Assembly: GCA_030550175.1 (NCBI GenBank)
Contig: JAUQPW010000047.1
Span: 1-39,538, forward strand
Direction of reading: 5' to 3'
DNA: 39,538 bases
Origin: a bacterium
GTDB taxonomy: Bacteria > Moduliflexota > Moduliflexia > Moduliflexales > JAUQPW01
The notes under the pieces were generated by a model. That model was not told the origin of the DNA, did no database searches, and was given only the letters and a program-made list of their open reading frames with translations. The stretch's first letter is position 1, and each line of letters begins with the position of its first letter. This document shows positions 1-7,485 of the stretch, piece after piece. Both the position numbers and the translations under genes were made by a program.

Positions 1-273
1 CCAGGCATATGATAGGAAGGGGCATGGCTCGTCCCTCCTTGGTACTTTGGGGTTATCACCTTATCAAGTACCACAGAGGACGACATGCCCTCAACTCTTT
101 TTGAGCTAAAAACTGCAAACATAGAGATCATCGTCAGTTGCCTGGTTCTAGTGGACTGTAGCATAAATTTTGACACGAATTGACTTTGCCCCTTTCAAGG
201 GGCCTGCGCTGGCCGCCGGGATGCGCATGGACCGTTGCCAGGCAGTCTCGCGATGGAAGAAGGAGGATAGACC
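1..273. other. Leader region without a recognised gene
   Basis: No recognisable gene lies before the ligase fragment. A 31-codon frame opens at position 9 and stops at 102-104, but it has no ribosome binding site and does not look like a lasso precursor (no leader followed by a Gly-starting core). The only clear signal is a Shine-Dalgarno AAGGAGG at 260-266, which serves the next gene. Confidence 0.5.
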
Positions 274-972
274 ATGATGTTTCACCGATACCTGCACGCT
301 CTGAGAACATACCGGTGGCTTCTTCAGGCTCCTTGGAAGAGTTCTGACCAAATCGAGCGTGATCGAGACGCGCGTCTACGACGGCTTGTTTCCATCGCCT
401 ATCGTACAGTTCCTTACTATCGTCATCTCTTTGACAGAATTGGACTGCGTCCTGAAGAGATCCAGGGCGTTCGGGATCTCCGGAAGATTCCGGTGACTCG
501 ACGTGAGGATCTTCAGCAGTTAACAACCGAGGAGATCATCTCCTCCGAGGTCCCCCTGGATCAATGTATCGGATATCGTACCTCCGGTTCCTCCGGGGTG
601 CCGCTTACTATCTACCGAACACGTGACCTGGAGGATCTTACACGTCTTGCTCGTTTTCGAGCTTGGCGGCTCAACGGTGCTCGTTTTACCGATCGCATCC
701 TCAACATCGGTCCAGGGTACGAACGCTTCCCAGCACTTCTGCAGAAGTGCAGGATTCTCCGGACGCAAAAGTCCACGCCTTTTGCCCAAGTGGAGACTCA
801 GCTTGAAATGCTGAAAACTCACAAACCCACACTCCTTAGAGCCTATCCCTCTTGTGCCCGAGTGCTCGCCCAGGCGGTGCTCGAGGCAGGTCTGCATAAA
901 CTCTCTGTGAAGCGCATCTTTCTGAGTTCGGAATTCTTAGATTCACACACTGAGGAGGATTTCTGTTTATGA
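274..972 (+). pseudogene. PaaK/CapK-like adenylate-forming ligase, N-terminal half only
   Basis: This looks like the N-terminal half of a phenylacetate-CoA ligase/CapK family protein, which activates carboxylic acids as acyl-adenylates. The Gly/Ser-rich ATP loop TSGSSGVPL is at residues 103-111, and an AAGGAGG sits 7 bases before the ATG. Family members are usually about 430-450 residues. This frame ends at 232, just after the segment that normally leads into the second half of the AMP-binding domain. The last residues, DSHTEEDFCL, look like out-of-family sequence, so a deletion near position 945 probably joined it to the sulfotransferase, whose ATG overlaps the stop (ATGA). CapK-like ligases occur in polysaccharide and peptide-tailoring loci. 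As it stands it should be inactive. Confidence 0.7.
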
Positions 973-1820
973 ATCCAATCATCTGGCTCGCCTCCTATCC
1001 CAAAGTGGGCAATACGTGGCTGCGGGTCTTTTTGGAAAATTTCAAGCGCGACGATGGACGGCCCGCCGACATCAACGCGTTGGAAGTTGGATACAACGCC
1101 AGCAGTCGCGCTCTCTTTGACGACGCACTGGGCGTGGAGTCATCCGATCTGTCTGCGAATGAAATTGACCGCTATCGCCCTGCCGTGTATCGCCAAGCGG
1201 CGGCCAAGCCCGCAGAGACCCTCATTCTGAAGGCGCACGATGCGTACACGCTGAATGATATGGGCGAACCGCTCTTTCCCACGGATGTCACGCGCGGTGC
1301 GATTTACCTTGTGCGCAATCCGCTGGACGTGGCGGTCTCGTTTGCCCATCACTTGGGGAAAAGCATGGATGCTACAATTGCGTTGATGGCGCAGCCCGAC
1401 TTCGCACCGGATGGAGAGACGAACCGCGTGAAACGCAAGGTGAGGCATAAGCTGCTCACGTGGAGCGAGCATGCCTTGAGTTGGCTTGAGCAAAACGAGA
1501 TTCGCGTCCACGTGATGCGCTATGAAGATATGCTGAATTGCCCGCTGGAAACGTTTGGCGCGGCGGTGCGCTTCATCGGTTGGGAATATGAGGAGGCGCG
1601 CGTCGAGCGCGCCGTTCGGTTGTCGGCGTTTGAGAATGTGCAGGCGCAGGAACGCGCGCGTGGATTCAAGGAGAAGCCGTCAGGGATGCCAGCGTTCTTC
1701 CGTAAAGGCCAAGCGGGCAGTTGGCGCGAGGAATTGAATGGCGACCAGATCGCGCGCATTATCCGCGATCACGGCGAGGTCATGCAGCGGTTTGGATATA
1801 TGGAGAAGAAAGGAGTTTGA
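969..1820 (+). CDS. PAPS-dependent sulfotransferase
   Basis: A 283-residue sulfotransferase, which moves a sulfonate group from PAPS to a hydroxyl or amine. The 5'-phosphosulfate loop is YPKVGNTWL at residues 10-18 (family form YPKSGTTW). The 3'-phosphate motif YLVRNPLDVAVS spans about residues 113-124, with the usual Arg and Ser. A KAH segment at 88-90 is a plausible source of the catalytic His. The length is normal and the start is supported by GAGGAGG at 953-959. Sulfotransferases accompany kinase and nucleotidyltransferase genes in some lasso-peptide clusters, so the substrate may be the peptide or a small molecule made here. It appears intact. Confidence 0.88.
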   Translation: MNPIIWLASYPKVGNTWLRVFLENFKRDDGRPADINALEVGYNASSRALFDDALGVESSDLSANEIDRYRPAVYRQAAAKPAETLILKAHDAYTLNDMGEPLFPTDVTRGAIYLVRNPLDVAVSFAHHLGKSMDATIALMAQPDFAPDGETNRVKRKVRHKLLTWSEHALSWLEQNEIRVHVMRYEDMLNCPLETFGAAVRFIGWEYEEARVERAVRLSAFENVQAQERARGFKEKPSGMPAFFRKGQAGSWREELNGDQIARIIRDHGEVMQRFGYMEKKGV

Positions 1821-1978
1821 CCTTGGACGATGAAACACGTCTAATCAGCGGCTGGAGCGAACGCGGCATACCGCGCTGCTCAGCTCGATGGCGTTAGAGG
1901 CAAATCGCTCCTTTCTTGAACTTTTCGCGAGGATTGAGTATAAGGACTAGCGTTATGAGGAGAAGAAAAGAAAAGCCT
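1821..1978 (+). other. Short intergenic stretch with possible gene stub
   Basis: After an AAGGAG at 1809-1814, a TTG at 1823 opens a 24-codon frame (MDDETRLISG...) that stops at 1895-1897. It may be the start of a deleted gene, but I recognise no family. Nothing here resembles a lasso precursor. Confidence 0.25.
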
Positions 1979-2194
1979 ATGCACAACGAGTTCACCGCTA
2001 TTATTGAGAAAGAGGGAGATTGGTATATTGCCTACTGTGCAGAAATTCCTGGAGCAAATGGACAAGGGCGAACTCGCAAGGAATGTCTGGAAAGTCTCAG
2101 GGAAGCCATTGAATTAATTCTTGAAGATCGAAGGCAAGATGCCTTACGCAGTCTCCCTGATACCGTCATGCGTGAAGTGGTAACCGTTGAATGA
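1979..2194 (+). CDS. HicB-like antitoxin / HicB-fold protein
   Basis: A 71-residue protein of the HicB type: a partial RNase-H-like fold starting with an EFTAIIEKEGDWYIAYCAEI segment, followed by the Gly-rich turn and a helix ending near residue 70. It has no added DNA-binding domain, which matches short HicB antitoxins that bind and inhibit the HicA mRNA interferase. I chose the ATG at 1979 because the HicB domain begins there; in-frame ATGs at 1916 and 1955 would add a basic extension. An ATG overlapping the stop (2191-2193) opens only 14 codons beginning MKREAL, which could be the stub of a lost hicA. It interrupts the order sulfotransferase-nucleotidyltransferase and is probably an independent insertion. 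Confidence 0.75.
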   Translation: MHNEFTAIIEKEGDWYIAYCAEIPGANGQGRTRKECLESLREAIELILEDRRQDALRSLPDTVMREVVTVE

Positions 2195-2310
2195 AGCGAG
2201 AGGCTCTGTTTTTGTCGCATGTTGTCTGTTCCTGAACCTGGCAAATGAGATATGGCTTGCCTATACCAAGCGGGTGTGACAGGGTACCAGAGCGAGGTGC
2301 GTGTTTGGCG

Positions 2311-3491
2311 ATGATGGCAACGGCATCAAAGTCTACCCGGCAATTCCTCGTCACCTGTTTGCGGGCGTTCCTGGCGGCGGAACGAACGCCGCCGGTGAAA
2401 CCGCCGAGCGAGGATGTAGATTGGACCTCCCTCGTCCCACTCGCCGCGTTTCACCGCGTCGCGCCGCTGCTTGATCGCGCGCTGCGCAATGGCTGTCCGC
2501 AGGGAGTGCCTGCGTCGGTGCTTGCTGACTTGGGGGCATACGTGCGCATCGTTTCGAGTCGCAGTCTGTTCTTGACCGGCGAGTTGCTGCGCCTGCTCAA
2601 GCAGTTGGAAGCGCAAGGGATTCCGGCGATTGCCCTGAAGGGTCCCGCGTTGGCGGTTTTGCTCTACGGCGACCCGGCCCGGCGCCACTTTGACGACCTG
2701 GATATTTTGGTGCGCCGACAAGACATGCCGGCCGCCAAGAAACTTGTGCTTTCCCTCGGATACCAGCGCAAAGACCAACACGCGTTCCACGAATCCTTCG
2801 TGCTTGCCAAAGAGAACATTGAGATGGTGGTCGAACTGCACTGGAATATCATGCCGGAGGATTTCCCCTTTCACCCGGATCTCAAAGGCATTTGGGAACG
2901 GTGTGAATCGTTATCCTTTGGCGGCGCACAGGCGACCACCCTCTCGCCCGAAGATTTATTGCTGTTTCTCTGCGTGCATGGCTCACGCCATCTCTGGCTC
3001 CGCCTGCAGTGGCTGTGCGATGTGGCGCAATTGGTGAGAAGTCATCCTGCGCTGGATTGGGAGCGGGTCTTGGCCCAGGCAAAGATCGCCCGAGGCCAGC
3101 GCATGTTGTTTCTGGGAATTTTCCTCACCAAGGACATTCTCGGTGCGCCGCTGCCGCCCGAGATCGAGCAAAAAGCGCGCTGCGCCCGCAGACGGCGAAA
3201 CTCGCCGAGCAGGTCAAATGGCGTCTCTTCGAGGGACCGCTTCAACTTTTCAAACCGTGGAAAGGGGTGTCTTTGCAATTGCAACTGATAGACCGTGCGC
3301 CGGATCGCCGCGCCTACTCGCTCCGCCATTGGCTCCAACTATTAACGGTTCCCACTCCGACCGATCGAAGCTTCCTGCCGCTGCCTGACGCACTCTTCCC
3401 TTTGTACTATGTCATCCGCCCGGTGAGAATAGCAGTCCAGTACGGTCCGCGCCTGGTGAGTCAATTCTTCAACCGACATAAAGGAACATAA
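2311..3491 (+). pseudogene. Lasso-cluster-type nucleotidyltransferase with a single frameshift
   Basis: This is a protein of the uncharacterised nucleotidyltransferase family PF14907, which occurs with lasso-peptide B and kinase genes. The core shows ALKGPALAVLLYGD followed by the metal-binding pair DDLDILV, the minimal nucleotidyltransferase fold signature. The first frame runs to 3288 but loses family-like sequence after 3170. The downstream part (QTAKLAEQVKWRLFEG to HKGT) continues in the next frame and stops at 3489-3491. The break is at or near the AAAAA run at 3170-3174 and needs one missing base. The start is uncertain: ATG 2311 fits the family better than ATG 2245. If the indel is a sequence error, this is an intact enzyme of about 394 residues. 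Confidence 0.8.
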
Positions 3492-3503
3492 GGGGTTTTG
3501 ACC

Positions 3504-3800
3504 ATGTCCACAATCTCACTTGATTCCATCATCGTAAGAAGTCCAGACCAGGTGTCCACCGACCTGGGTGATGAGACGGTTATCCTGGGTCTGGCACGAG
3601 AAGAATACTATTCGCTCAAGGAGGTCGGCGCACGGATTTGGGAAATGATCCAGGAGCCAAAAACGGTCAGAGATATTCTATCAGTGATTTTGCGTGATTA
3701 TGATGTGGAGCCCGAGCGCGGCGAGCATGACCTGCTGGCGCTCTTGCAGGAAATGGCAAAGGAAGGACTCATCGGGGTCAAGAATGAAGATGCTCGTTAA
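3504..3800 (+). CDS. PqqD-like RiPP recognition element, lasso B1 protein
   Basis: A 98-residue PqqD-family winged-helix protein. In lasso biosynthesis it binds the precursor leader peptide and presents it to the B2 protease. The family layout is visible: an N-terminal strand pair, then GLAREEYYSLKEVGARIWEMI, then a helix with RDILSVILRDYDVEPE and a last helix LLALLQEMAKEGLI. The ATG at 3504 is preferred over the upstream TTG at 3498 because AAGGGG at 3490-3495 is well placed for it. The gene overlaps the B2 start (3784), so translation is probably coupled. Split B1/B2 is the usual arrangement outside proteobacteria. Confidence 0.85.
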   Translation: MSTISLDSIIVRSPDQVSTDLGDETVILGLAREEYYSLKEVGARIWEMIQEPKTVRDILSVILRDYDVEPERGEHDLLALLQEMAKEGLIGVKNEDAR

Positions 3801-4227
3801 ATTCCTGAATCTCACCTCGGACGAACGCGGTCTTTTGATAAGCGCGCTGTTTTACCTCGCTGCGATGCGGGTCAGCTTGTGGGTGCTTCCCCTCCAGCAA
3901 CTCCTCAAACGTTTACCTCTAAGGGTTGTGACGCGAGACAATGGACGTGAAAATAACGTGTTGCCCGCGGAACGAATTGCGTGGGCGATCTGTGCTGTCA
4001 GTCGCTATCTGCCGGGAGCCAGAAGCTGCCTGGTGCAATCGCTGGCCGCGCAGGCGATGTTGGCGCGTCGCGGCTTCGCGTCGCGGCTCCGCATCGGCGT
4101 AGCCAAAGACGAAAACAGACGGCTGAGGGCGCACGCCTGGGTGGAGTGCGATGGCAAGATCCTCATCGGGGCTAAGGGTGTGTCGCAATACACGGCATTC
4201 CCTCATCTGGAGGTTCAACGCCGATGA
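3784..4227 (+). CDS. Lasso peptide B2 transglutaminase-like leader peptidase
   Basis: A 147-residue B2 protein, a transglutaminase-fold cysteine protease that removes the leader from the precursor so that the core can be cyclised. The catalytic Cys lies in GARSCLVQSLAAQAML, the His in RAHAWVEC, and a following Asp (CDGK) completes the triad. The N-terminal SALFYLAAMRVSLWVLP segment is the usual hydrophobic lead-in. The start at 3784 overlaps the B1 gene by 17 bases; ATG 3790 is an alternative. The stop overlaps the kinase start as ATGA. Length and motifs are normal, so it should be functional if a precursor exists. Confidence 0.88.
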   Translation: MKMLVKFLNLTSDERGLLISALFYLAAMRVSLWVLPLQQLLKRLPLRVVTRDNGRENNVLPAERIAWAICAVSRYLPGARSCLVQSLAAQAMLARRGFASRLRIGVAKDENRRLRAHAWVECDGKILIGAKGVSQYTAFPHLEVQRR

Positions 4228-5189
4228 AAGATAACGCTCGAGTATACAATCTCTATGGACTGCGTGTTCATTCTGAGATTGCCTTGCCCGCGCCCATCGC
4301 CCAAAGCGATCTGCCCCCGTACGATCTGCGAGTCTGCTGGGGCGAGCGCAAGGCGATTTCTGATACTGCGCCCGCCGGAGCGATTCTGGCACAGTTGCTC
4401 CTCGACAACGGACGCGGCTATACCCTCACAGATAACGGGAGCGGCTATGTCTATTTCTTTCATCAGACCGGCGAATTCTGGATTGACTACGACCTGCGTT
4501 CGGCCCGTGTCCATCTTGCTCCCGATGTCCATCCTGACCTTGCCGGGCTGTTGATTGTAGGCAACGTCATTGCCTGCGTGCTCACCTTAGCGGGCGAGTG
4601 CGTCTTGCACGCCAGTGCGGTGGAGATGGGCGGCTTGGCGCTCGCGTTTTTGGGTGGGTCGGGCATGGGCAAGTCCACTGTTGCCGCACTGCTCTGCATC
4701 AACGGCACGCGGTTGGTCACCGATGATCTGTTGCGCCTTGAGCCGAATGGCCAAGGCTGGCGCTGTTTTCCGGGCACAGGGCAACTCCGGCTTCACAAGA
4801 ATGCCGTCGCCCTCTTCAATTTTCCCGAAACAATGCTTGAAGCCACACCCGATGATCGGGTTGCCGTGAATTTGGGGGTCAGTCCATCCATGCCCCTTCT
4901 AGGCGCGATTGTCATTCCGCATCTGTCACACAATTGCGACGCGGTCGAGGTGGAACGCATTCCGCGAGACAAGTCACTCCTCTACCTGATGGCATATCCG
5001 CGAATGCAGGAATCAGCGCAGAGGGAGCGCTGCCAGCGCCGGCTTGATTTTCTGGGACGGATCGCGGCAAGTGTCCCTATCTTCGAAGCGGAGATTCCCT
5101 GGGGGCTGCCCTTTCCCCGAGCGTTGGCCTCCTCGCTGATACAGGAGGTCGGCCTATCCTTGGGCAGCGGGAAAGCAGGCTACCGATGA
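4224..5189 (+). CDS. HPr kinase-like lasso peptide kinase
   Basis: A 321-residue protein with a C-terminal HPrK-type kinase domain. Walker A is GGSGMGKST at residues 144-152 and an acidic pair lies in LVTDDLLRL. The LRLHKNAVALF segment is typical of the lasso kinase branch (paeninodin type), which phosphorylates the C-terminal Ser of the precursor. The N-terminal 120 residues, which begin YGLRVHSEIALP, are usual for the branch. It overlaps B2 by ATGA, so sulfotransferase-nucleotidyltransferase-B1-B2-kinase probably formed one transcript. In related clusters kinase and nucleotidyltransferase work together on the peptide end. The gene is intact; the next expected gene, the cyclase, is not present after it. 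Confidence 0.85.
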   Translation: MKDNARVYNLYGLRVHSEIALPAPIAQSDLPPYDLRVCWGERKAISDTAPAGAILAQLLLDNGRGYTLTDNGSGYVYFFHQTGEFWIDYDLRSARVHLAPDVHPDLAGLLIVGNVIACVLTLAGECVLHASAVEMGGLALAFLGGSGMGKSTVAALLCINGTRLVTDDLLRLEPNGQGWRCFPGTGQLRLHKNAVALFNFPETMLEATPDDRVAVNLGVSPSMPLLGAIVIPHLSHNCDAVEVERIPRDKSLLYLMAYPRMQESAQRERCQRRLDFLGRIAASVPIFEAEIPWGLPFPRALASSLIQEVGLSLGSGKAGYR

Positions 5190-5343
5190 GTTGCACTTGT
5201 CAAGTCCCTGCACCTTAAAAATCATGTGCGGCTCGTTCTGCCCGACCGGCCCGGCGAAAGGCAAAGCTCCGCCTGCCCGACGCCGCTGAGTGCTGCGCGG
5301 GTGTCAAAGGGACAGGTATTCTGCGTTAGTGACCGCTACCGGT
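5190..5343. other. Junction between lasso locus and IS110 element
   Basis: There is no complete gene. An ATG at 5224 opens with codons MCGSF and stops after 21 codons. MCG is how glutamine-amidotransferase-type asparagine synthetases begin, so this could be the first few codons of the missing cyclase, but the match is too short to trust. A GTGTCAAAGGGACAGG segment at 5301-5316 resembles sequence often seen at transposon ends. The exact element boundary cannot be fixed by eye. Confidence 0.3.
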
Positions 5344-6612
5344 TCAGGCCGGTGGTGCCAGTTCCGGGAAGCGAGCCAGGATCTCGGCCTCGGTGGCCAG
5401 GCCGCGCGGCTGACCGCCGTAGCGGAAGCCGGTCAGGTCGTGGCCCAAGTCCAAGCGCATGAGCCCGTAGCGCACAAATTGCCGGGTGGTGAGACCGCCC
5501 CGCTGCTCAGGGGTCAGTTCCCACGCCCAGCGCATCAACCCTTCGACAGGCTCAGGGCATGGCTTGGTGGCCACCATCACCGGGTCGGCATGGCGATCGG
5601 CGGCGCGCTCGGCGAGCACATGCCAGATCGCCACCAGCAGCTTACGGGCGATGGCGACGATGGCGACCCCTTGCGGCTTGCGCCGGCAGAGGCGCATAAA
5701 TTCTTGTTTCCAGTGCGGATGGGTGGCCACTGCGCTCCAGGCCGCCTCGATCAGCACCCGGCGCAGGTCGCGGCGCCCTTGTTTGGTGAGCGGGCCCTCC
5801 CGGTGCACTTCGCCGCTGTTATGGACGCCGGCGCCCAGCCCGGCATAGCCGACCAGGTGCTTAGCGTCCGGGAAGCGGTTGATGTCGCCGATGGCGGCCA
5901 GCACGCTCATGGTCGAGACCAGGGCAAAACCTGGCAACTGGATCAGGAAGGGCGCCGCCGCGCGCCAGGGTTCGCTTTGGCTGAGGCGGGCCAGCTCCCC
6001 CTCTACGGCAGCCAGTTGCTCCTGGAGCCGGGCCAGGGTCGCCACATCATGCTGGGCACGCAAACGCTCGCTGGGCGACACATCCAGCTCGGCCCACCAG
6101 GTCCGGTTCTGGGCGGCGAAGAGATCGCCGGCGGGCGGCGTCAGATGGTGGCGGTGCAGCAGGCTGTGCAGCCGGTTTTTCGCTGCTGTCTGTTGCTTGA
6201 CGAGCGCGTGGCGATGGGCGAGCAAGGCCCGCAGCTCGCGCACATGCGCTGGCGGCACCCAGACTTCCGGGATCAAGTTAGCGGCCAGCAGCTTGGCCAA
6301 TTTGACCGCATCGTGCTTATCGGTCTTGACGGCGGCTGCCGCGATCCACTTGACCTGGAGCGGGTTGGCGACCACGGCGCGGCCGACCAAGGGCGCCACG
6401 ATGTCGTAACACCACCAGGCGTTGCTGGTGGCCTCCACCACCACCGCATCTTGGGGGCCGAGATGGGCCGCTGCCCAGGCCGGCCAGTCGTCGAGGCTGA
6501 TGCGGCCAGTGGGCTTGAGCACCAGCTGCTGCTGGGCATCAACCGCTGCCACCACGGCAAAGTGCTTGTGCAGGTCAATGCCGACGAAACGAGTGATCTG
6601 TACATTGTCCAT
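5344..6612 (-). CDS. IS110-family transposase/recombinase
   Basis: A 422-residue IS110-type DEDD recombinase. The RuvC-like N-terminal domain has VGIDLHK, VVVEAT and KTDKHDA carrying the acidic residues. The C-terminal Transposase_20 domain has LPGFALVSTMSVLAAIGD and HREGPLTKQGRRDLR with the nearby serine (HNSGEV). I chose the ATG at 6612 because AAGGAGG lies just upstream; a longer frame reaching 6663 adds 17 unlikely residues. The frame is complete, so the element may be active or recently mobile. IS110 enzymes work with a structured bridge RNA from the non-coding end; in the IS110 group that end is upstream of the gene, here 6613 to about 6870. Confidence 0.93.
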   Translation of the reverse strand: MDNVQITRFVGIDLHKHFAVVAAVDAQQQLVLKPTGRISLDDWPAWAAAHLGPQDAVVVEATSNAWWCYDIVAPLVGRAVVANPLQVKWIAAAAVKTDKHDAVKLAKLLAANLIPEVWVPPAHVRELRALLAHRHALVKQQTAAKNRLHSLLHRHHLTPPAGDLFAAQNRTWWAELDVSPSERLRAQHDVATLARLQEQLAAVEGELARLSQSEPWRAAAPFLIQLPGFALVSTMSVLAAIGDINRFPDAKHLVGYAGLGAGVHNSGEVHREGPLTKQGRRDLRRVLIEAAWSAVATHPHWKQEFMRLCRRKPQGVAIVAIARKLLVAIWHVLAERAADRHADPVMVATKPCPEPVEGLMRWAWELTPEQRGGLTTRQFVRYGLMRLDLGHDLTGFRYGGQPRGLATEAEILARFPELAPPA

Positions 6613-6870
6613 GAGCGCCTCCTTGAGGTAGAATGGGATCGGTTGGACACGGATTCGGGGCACAGGGTGACAACTACCGATACGGGCTTGCTACCAGGAG
6701 CATCCCAGATGAGAGTATCCGACGGGGAGCCACATAACACAAACAGGCTTGGTCCAAGACCTTCCCATAGGCCGCAACGGCTCGCCCACACGCTCCGTAC
6801 TCCCGATGCGTTCCCGTCACTCATCGGCAACAGGATACCACTTTCCGCGCCCAACCGCAACTACATTCTA
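6613..6870 (-). ncRNA. Candidate IS110 bridge-RNA region
   Basis: About 255 bases upstream of the transposase contain no supported gene and have the size and place expected of the non-coding end that encodes a bridge RNA in IS110-group elements. I did not derive guide loops. The call rests on family knowledge and position only. Confidence 0.3.
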
Positions 6871-6928
6871 ATAACAACGGGTTGCAGCCGACCTCACTCC
6901 GCTCGGCGGCTGAACCCGACCGTTAGCC
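6868..6928 (+). repeat. attC-like imperfect hairpin
   Basis: The left arm 6878-6890 (CGGGTT, bulged G at 6884, CAGCCG) pairs over 12 base pairs with 6907-6918. Outside this, CTAA at 6868-6871 pairs with TTAG at 6923-6926. One extrahelical base in a long imperfect stem, ended by a CGTTAGCC box, is the architecture of an integron attC site. The right box deviates from GTTRRRY at its third R (AGC rather than a purine), and the left box has extra bases. No integrase gene or second copy is in the window. Confidence 0.45.
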
Positions 6929-6982
6929 CGCCCAGCATAACGTCGTTCAGTGCATATCTCTCAAACGAAAGGAGGGATACCT

Positions 6983-7411
6983 ATGTCAGCTCAAGACAAC
7001 AAAGCCTTAGTGCGACGTTTCATCGAGGAGGTCGTGAACAAGGGCAACCTGTCTGTGGTGGACGAACTCGTGGCTCCCAACTTTGTTGACCACTCAGCCC
7101 CGCCAGGACAGCCTCCAGGCCCCCAGGGCGTCAAACAAGCGATCCAGATGTATCATGGTGCATTCCCCGACATCCAAATGACCGCCGAGGACATAATCGC
7201 CGAAGGCGACAAGGTTGCGAGCCGAGTCATATTCACCGGCACGCACAAGGGGGAACTCATGGGGATCGCTGCCACCGGCAAGCAGGTAACTGTCAATTTC
7301 ATCGAAATCATACGGTGGCAGGACGGGAAAGCCGTTGAACGCTGGGCCGTGACGGATATGCTAGGGCTGATGCAGCAATTGGGCGCCGTCCCGCCGCCGG
7401 GGCAGCACTGA
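6983..7411 (+). CDS. SnoaL-like / ester cyclase-fold protein
   Basis: A 142-residue protein of the SnoaL-like polyketide cyclase group in the NTF2-like fold. Family landmarks are NKALVRRFIEEVVNKGNLSVVDEL, then FVDHSAPP, a GAFPDIQMTAEDIIAEGDKV strand pair, and FIEIIRWQDGKAVERWAV near the end. The ATG at 6983 follows an AAAGGAGGG. Environmental members are mostly of unknown function and do not imply polyketide synthesis. It lies just downstream of the attC-like hairpin, so it could be a gene cassette. A GGGGGC/GCCCCC hairpin (7421-7443) follows it. Confidence 0.85.
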   Translation: MSAQDNKALVRRFIEEVVNKGNLSVVDELVAPNFVDHSAPPGQPPGPQGVKQAIQMYHGAFPDIQMTAEDIIAEGDKVASRVIFTGTHKGELMGIAATGKQVTVNFIEIIRWQDGKAVERWAVTDMLGLMQQLGAVPPPGQH

Positions 7412-7420
7412 CGGGCAGCG

Positions 7421-7443
7421 GGGGGCATCAGTGACGCGCCCCC
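7421..7443 (+). terminator. GC hairpin after the SnoaL-like gene
   Basis: GGGGGC at 7421-7426 pairs with GCCCCC at 7438-7443 around an 11-base loop. There is no T-run after it, so it may slow or partly stop transcription rather than act as a classic terminator. Confidence 0.3.
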
Positions 7444-7485
7444 GCGCAAGTCTCACTATATCAACAAGCCAGAAAGGAGATAACG

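Noticed and set aside
9..104. A 31-codon frame at the window start as a lasso precursor.
   Set aside because: It has no ribosome binding site, no leader motif and no Gly-starting core with an acidic residue at position 7-9.
3170..3174. Programmed -1 frameshifting at the A5 run in the nucleotidyltransferase gene.
   Set aside because: The codon phase at the run does not give a proper X-XXY-YYZ slippery heptamer, and no downstream stem-loop is evident. A one-base indel is simpler.
5224..5289. A 21-codon frame beginning MCGSF as the missing lasso cyclase.
   Set aside because: Only the first three residues agree with asparagine-synthetase starts and no ribosome binding site is present, so it is noted as a possibility, not called.
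5290..7089. A 599-codon open frame on the plus strand across the IS110 element.
   Set aside because: It is antisense to a well-conserved transposase, has no family-like content, and arises from the GC-rich codon bias of the element.
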